Source: CAWJFJ01 sp963800065 (GTDB taxonomy: Bacteria; Actinomycetota; Acidimicrobiia; Acidimicrobiales; UBA8190). Taken from it: a DNA stretch of 64,000 nt. This document shows positions 59,978 through 64,000 of the stretch, piece by piece. A program made the position numbers and the translations under genes. How positions within the stretch are numbered: position 1 is the stretch's first letter; every line of letters starts with the position of its first letter. The DNA lies in contig CAWCZO010000007.1 in NCBI GenBank assembly GCA_963800065.1, positions 186,001 through 250,000 on the forward strand. The letters are read 5' to 3'. The notes under the pieces are model-generated. The model saw nothing but the letters and a program-made list of their open reading frames with translations, was not told the DNA's origin and did not search any database.

Positions 59978-61177
59978 CTGCGACCGGATCGGGTGCGTGC
60001 TCGACGGCAGCAGCTGGGTCATGAACAGCGCCGTCATCTTCTCGGCGGGGTCGACGAAGAAGGCGGTGCTGGCCGCGCCACCCCAGGCGTACTCGCCCGC
60101 CCGGGACAGCACCTTGTTCTTGACCGGGTCCTTCATCACCGAGAACCCGAGACCGAAGCCGACGCCGTCGAACGTCGTCTCGGCGAAGAGGGGACGTCCG
60201 AAGGCCTCGAGGTCGGCGTCCCCGGGGAGGTGGTTGCGCGTCATGTAGGACACCGTCCGGGTCCCGAGCAGCCGGACACCGTCGAGCTCGCCACCACGCA
60301 TGAGCATCTGCGTGAAGCGGTGGTAGTCGGAGGCGGTTCCGATGAGTCCGCCCCCTCCGGAGAGACAGCTCGGACGGGCCATCGGCGATGCCCCGAAGTC
60401 GTCGAGGCGCGTCGCCGTGTTGGTCCCCGGAGCAGGCACGTACAGAGCGGCCAGGCGGTCCGAGGCGGAATCGTCGATGGAGAATCCCGTGTCGGAGAGG
60501 CCCAGGGGCCCGAAGATGTGGTCGGCGAAGAATTGGTCGAGGGGCTGTCCCGAGGCGACCTCGACGACGCGCCCGAGGACGTCGGTGGCGACGGAGTAGT
60601 TCCACTCCTGCCCCGGCTGGAAGAGCAGGGGGAGACCGGCCCAGGCGTCGCAGCAGGCGTCCAGGTCCCATCCCTTGGGCGTCGCCCACTCGAATCCGGC
60701 CCGCCGGTACATGGCGTCGACGGGGTGCGTGTAGTGGAAGCCGTAGGTGAGCCCGGCGGTGTGGGTGAGGAGGTGCCAGATGCGGACGGGCTCGACCACC
60801 GGGTCGGTGACGGGTCGCAGGACGGAGCCCGATCGGAGCACGCGGGCGTCGGCGAACGAGGGGATGAAACGGCTGACCGGATCCTTGAGCTCGAAGGCGC
60901 CCTGCTCGTACAGCATCATGGCGGCCACCGACGTCACCGGCTTGGTCATCGATGCCAGGCGGAACAACGTGTCGTGCTCGACCGGGAGCTGTGCCTCCCT
61001 GTCGCGCTGGCCGTATGTCGCCAGGTGGGCGATGCGACCGGCGCGGCTGACGAGGATGAGCCATCCGGGAAGGAGGCCGCCGTCCACGTAGCGCGCGAAG
61101 TGGGCGTCGAGGCGGCTCAGGCGTCGCCGGTCGAGACCGACGGCGGTGGGATCGACTTCGACAGCCAGATCACCCAC
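59942..61177 (-). CDS. Serine hydrolase of the class C beta-lactamase/EstB family
   Basis: 411-residue cytoplasmic serine hydrolase. SxxK motif in LASMTKPVTSVAAMM, Tyr motif in WNYSVATDVLGRVVE, and a C-terminal GGAASTAFFVDP segment in place of KTG. These enzymes include esterases, D-aminopeptidases and lovastatin-type transesterases. GTG 61177 has AGGGGGAT upstream. No signal peptide, so beta-lactam resistance is unlikely. Confidence 0.85.
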   Translation of the reverse strand: MGDLAVEVDPTAVGLDRRRLSRLDAHFARYVDGGLLPGWLILVSRAGRIAHLATYGQRDREAQLPVEHDTLFRLASMTKPVTSVAAMMLYEQGAFELKDPVSRFIPSFADARVLRSGSVLRPVTDPVVEPVRIWHLLTHTAGLTYGFHYTHPVDAMYRRAGFEWATPKGWDLDACCDAWAGLPLLFQPGQEWNYSVATDVLGRVVEVASGQPLDQFFADHIFGPLGLSDTGFSIDDSASDRLAALYVPAPGTNTATRLDDFGASPMARPSCLSGGGGLIGTASDYHRFTQMLMRGGELDGVRLLGTRTVSYMTRNHLPGDADLEAFGRPLFAETTFDGVGFGLGFSVMKDPVKNKVLSRAGEYAWGGAASTAFFVDPAEKMTALFMTQLLPSSTHPIRSQLRQLVYQALVD

Positions 61178-61215
61178 GGGATCCCCCTGCCGCGCCCGTT
61201 CTCGTGGGGCGGAGA

Positions 61216-62493
61216 CTAACCCGAGTCGACGTCGGCATCGATGAGCCGTGGCCCTCCCGGCCAGTTCACGTAGCGCCACCACCAATTCACCAGCACGATC
61301 AGCCGGTTGCGGAAGCCGATCAGATAGACGATGTGCAACCCGAGCCACGCCAGCCATCCGAGACTCCCCCGCATGACGAGGCCCCCGGGGAGCTCCGTCA
61401 CCGCCGCCCGACGACCGATGGTCGCCATCATCCCCTTGTCCCGGTACCGGAACGGCTCGGTGGGCCGGCCCGTCTGGCGTCGCCGGATCTGGCGCGCCGC
61501 GTGGCCGCCGGACTGGATGGCCACCTGGGCCAGCTGTGGGCACGGGTCGGACCCCCCCGGCGCCCTCGGGACGGCCGCCGCATCCCCGACCACGTAGACC
61601 TCGGGGTGTCCCGGCAGCGAGAGGTCGTCCTCCACCGCCACCCGCCCGCCGCGGCCGTGGTCGACCGGCAGAGCGCCCGCCAGGGTGCCGTCCACGGTGA
61701 CACCACCGGCCCAGACCACGGCGGCGGCGGCGATCCATTCACCGCCGGCCAGGCGGACGCCGGACGCCGTCACCTCCTGGACCGGCTCGTCGAGACGGAC
61801 GATCACGCCACGCGAGCGCAGGGTGTCGGCGGCGTAGCGGCCCAGGGCGCCGGTGAAACCGGCCAGCAGCCGGTCGCCGGCGTCGAGCAGCACGACCCGG
61901 GTGCGTCGCGGGTCGATACGCAGACGGTCCTGACGAATCGAGACGTCGAGAAGCTCCATGAGTGCACCGGCCGTCTCGACCCCGGTGGCGCCGCCCCCGA
62001 CGACCACGAAGGTCGGCGCCCCACCGTCGAAGTTCTCGGGATGGGCGTCGGCCGCCTCGAGGGCTCCGAGCACGGCGTTGCGCAACCGCCGGGCGTCGCC
62101 GAGCGTGTAGAGCGGCCGGGCGTGGACGTCCGCGCCGGTGATGCCGAAGAACCCGGCCGTGGCCCCGGTTCCCACGATCAGGTGGTCGTAGTCGACGGTG
62201 GAGCCGTCGGTGAGGGTCGCCCGGCGCCGGTCGAGGTCGACGGAGGCCACCCGGCCGTGGCGGAAGACGACGTTGCGGTCGTGACGGAAGATGGTGCGGA
62301 CCGGGTAGGCGACGTCAGCCGGATCGAGTCCGGCCGTGGCCACCTGGTAGAGCAGGGGCTGGAAGGTGTGGAAGTTGTGCTGATCGATCAGCGTCACCTC
62401 GACGGGTCCTCCGGCCAGCTGCCTGGCCGCGGCGAGGCCGGCGAACCCGCAGCCGATCACCACGACGCGGTCCACGGCGGCAGAGGATGACAC
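61216..62493 (-). CDS. ndh: Type II NADH dehydrogenase (NDH-2)
   Basis: 425-residue flavoprotein oxidising NADH to reduce quinone without proton pumping. FAD motif VVIGCGFAGLAAARQL, second dinucleotide site FVVVGGGATGVETAGAL, VVWAGGV, and FAD-ribityl motif VYVVGDAAAV. QLAQVAIQSGGHAARQI and the C-terminal amphipathic segment LGLHIVYLIGFRNRLIVLVNWWWRYV for membrane attachment are typical. GTG 62493 begins five residues before the FAD strand. Confidence 0.93.
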   Translation of the reverse strand: MSSSAAVDRVVVIGCGFAGLAAARQLAGGPVEVTLIDQHNFHTFQPLLYQVATAGLDPADVAYPVRTIFRHDRNVVFRHGRVASVDLDRRRATLTDGSTVDYDHLIVGTGATAGFFGITGADVHARPLYTLGDARRLRNAVLGALEAADAHPENFDGGAPTFVVVGGGATGVETAGALMELLDVSIRQDRLRIDPRRTRVVLLDAGDRLLAGFTGALGRYAADTLRSRGVIVRLDEPVQEVTASGVRLAGGEWIAAAAVVWAGGVTVDGTLAGALPVDHGRGGRVAVEDDLSLPGHPEVYVVGDAAAVPRAPGGSDPCPQLAQVAIQSGGHAARQIRRRQTGRPTEPFRYRDKGMMATIGRRAAVTELPGGLVMRGSLGWLAWLGLHIVYLIGFRNRLIVLVNWWWRYVNWPGGPRLIDADVDSG

Positions 62494-62531
62494 GGCAGCG
62501 GGGTCCCGTGGAAGCCCGTGTCCGGGAGCGG

Positions 62532-64000
62532 TCAGCGCGCCGCCAGGGCCCGGGCCGCCGTCGTGATGTCGACCACCTGCGGAAGGATCGCCTCCTCCAG
62601 TGACGGTTCGTAGGCCACGAAGGTGTCGGCCGCCGCCACCCGGGTGACGGGGGCGTCCAGGGCCCAGAAGCAGTGCTCTGCCGTCCAGGCCGCCACCTCG
62701 GCGCCGAATCCGGCGGTCAGGGTGTCCTCGTGGACGACCAGGAGCCGACCCGTGCGTTCGACGGACTCGGACACGAGCTCCTGGTCCCACGGAGCCACCG
62801 TCCGCAGGTCGATCACCTCGACGCTGCACCCCTCGTCGGCGAGCTCGCCGGCGGCCACGAGCGACTTCTGGACGGTGGCCCCCCACGTGACGATGGTGAG
62901 GTCCCGTCCGGGTCGGGCCACCGTGCCGCGACCGAAGGGAACCGTCCATCCTTCCGGGGGATAGGGGTCGGCGGCGTAGCGCTGGCGGTAGAGGTGCTTG
63001 TGCTCGAGGAACAGCACGGGATCGTCCGAGGCGAACGCCGTCCGCAACAGGCCGACGGCGTCGCGCGCGCGCGACGGGAAGGCCACCAGCAGGCCGGGGA
63101 TGTGGGCGAAGATCGACTCGCCGCTCTGGGAGTGCCAGATGCCTCCGCCCGTCAGGTAGCCGCCGATGGCCACCCGGACGACCAGGGGACACGAGAAGGC
63201 ACCGTTCGAGCGCCAACGGATGGTGGCCGCCTCGCTCCGCAGCTGTTGCATGGCCGGCCAGATGTAGTCGAAGAACTGGATCTCGGCACAGGGGCGCAGT
63301 CCGCGCAGCGCCTGGCCGACGCCGCGGCCGACGATGTTCGACTCGGCCAGCGGGGTGTTGTAGCAGCGCGCCGAGCCGAAGCGTCGCTGCAGTCCCCGTG
63401 TCACGCCGAACACCCCGCCCTTGCCCTCGACGTCGTCGAGGACGTCGTCGTCGGCGTCGGCGACGTCCTCGCCGAAGACCCTGATCCGTTCGTCGGCGGC
63501 CAGGAGTTCGTGCAGGGTCCGGCCGATGGCGTCGGCCAGCAGGACGGGCTCGGCCGACGGATCGGGGACGGGACGGGGTGCCGGTGCGGGCCGGGAGGTG
63601 GCGGCCACCACATGGTCCGTCACGGTGGCCGGGTCGGGACGGGGCGCGGCGAGGGCTTCGTCGGCGGCCCGGGCGGCGGTGTCCTTGGCCTCGGCGCGGA
63701 TGGCCTGCGCCTCGATCGGCCGTCAGGACGCCGCTGCCGACGAGGGCCCGTTCGAAGGTGTCGATGGGGTCGTGGGCCAGTTCCCGGGCCAGCTCGTCGG
63801 CGCCGCGGTACTTGGCCTGGGAGTCGGCCGCCGAGTGGGAGTACGGACGGGTGACGCGGGCGTGGATGAGACCCGGTCCCTCGCCGGCGCGCACCCGGGC
63901 CACCGCCCGGGCGCCCACCGTGCGGCAGGCGGCGTAGTCCCATCCGTCCACCTTCGTCACGGCCAGTCCCCGGAAGCCCCGGACCAGCTCCGACACCGGG
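62532..64000 (-). CDS. Alpha-beta fused 2-oxoacid dehydrogenase E1, 5' end beyond window, one insertion
   Basis: Thiamine-diphosphate E1 component. 63626-64000 encodes the end of the alpha part (KVDGWDYAACRTVGARAVARVRAGEGPGLIHARVTRPYSHSAADSQAKYRG). 62532-63623 encodes a complete beta part (RVFGEDVADADDD, YNTPLAESNIVGRGVGQALRG, PCAEIQFFDYIWPAMQQL, VVHEDTLTAGFGAEVAAW). Removing one base near 63718 reads ADEAQAIRAEAKD straight into the beta part through a Pro/Ala linker, with no stop. So alpha and beta appear to be one chain, as in some actinobacterial and Bacteroidetes enzymes. If separate, the beta subunit would start at GTG 63623 (363 aa). Branched-chain 2-oxoacids or pyruvate are the likely substrates. 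Confidence 0.85.

Noticed and set aside
59942..61177. Beta-lactamase for antibiotic resistance
   Set aside because: Protein lacks a signal peptide and a KTG box; EstB-type esterase or peptidase is more likely.

Overview
The window is high-GC bacterial DNA with actinobacterial gene content. It has an acyl-CoA carboxylase epsilon-type subunit, a SARP/AfsR-type regulator, an ethylmalonyl-CoA mutase and a small SRP RNA. At least a dozen genes start 6-8 nt after a TANNNT -10 box, which points to leaderless transcription. An uncultivated or poorly studied actinobacterium such as Acidimicrobiia fits; that placement is inference.

Layout. 1-2.3 kb: end of an FGGY sugar kinase and a LarA-type racemase. 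2.35-12.5 kb: a LIV-type uptake locus (MFS-LivF fusion, LivH-LivM fusion, LivG, tandem CaiB CoA-transferase, TauD-like dioxygenase, binding protein, esterase). 13.6-19.5 kb: a sugar module (five-bladed-propeller lipoprotein, NagB, RbsB/A/C-like ABC transporter). 19.5-21.9 kb: cNMP-binding protein, cupin, secreted alpha/alpha-barrel protein and a tiny membrane protein. 21.9-28.8 kb: a surface-protein locus with a giant signal peptidase-DUF5305-TPR fusion, its probable secreted substrate, and a 14-repeat propeller/IPT protein. 28.8-37.1 kb: visibly more A/T, bounded by dispersed repeats and ending beside tRNA-Ser(CGA). It carries a PHM-like copper monooxygenase, a secreted repeat protein and a SARP regulator with an 11-bp-phased operator between the last two; this looks like accessory DNA.

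37.2-40.7 kb returns to conserved housekeeping order: tRNA-Ser, tadA, tRNA-Ser, SRP RNA, dnaX, recR. 40.7-43.3 kb: a DNA methyltransferase and a nuclease-like partner. 43.3-52.2 kb: an ethylmalonyl-CoA/propionyl-CoA cluster (thiolase, crotonyl-CoA carboxylase/reductase, epimerase, carboxylase beta and epsilon, ethylmalonyl-CoA mutase, 3-hydroxybutyryl-CoA dehydrogenase, SDR). 52.2-57.6 kb: S51 peptidase, two cyclophilins, lysC, asd, PhoU. 57.7-60 kb: an arginine-catabolic locus in which an ornithine-cyclodeaminase-like LOR/SDH domain precedes an ArgZ-type arginine dihydrolase, the reverse of cyanobacterial AgrE, behind an Arg-rich leader ORF and a hairpin. 60-64 kb: serine hydrolase, NDH-2 and an alpha-beta fused 2-oxoacid dehydrogenase E1 that runs off the window.

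Caution: between about 38.8-47.1 kb, 56.6-59.1 kb and near 63.7 kb, genes are broken by many apparent one-base insertions. Removing them restores family-typical lengths (RecR 199 aa, thiolase 394 aa, Asd 341 aa), so they are most likely sequence errors. Coordinates there span the whole gene.
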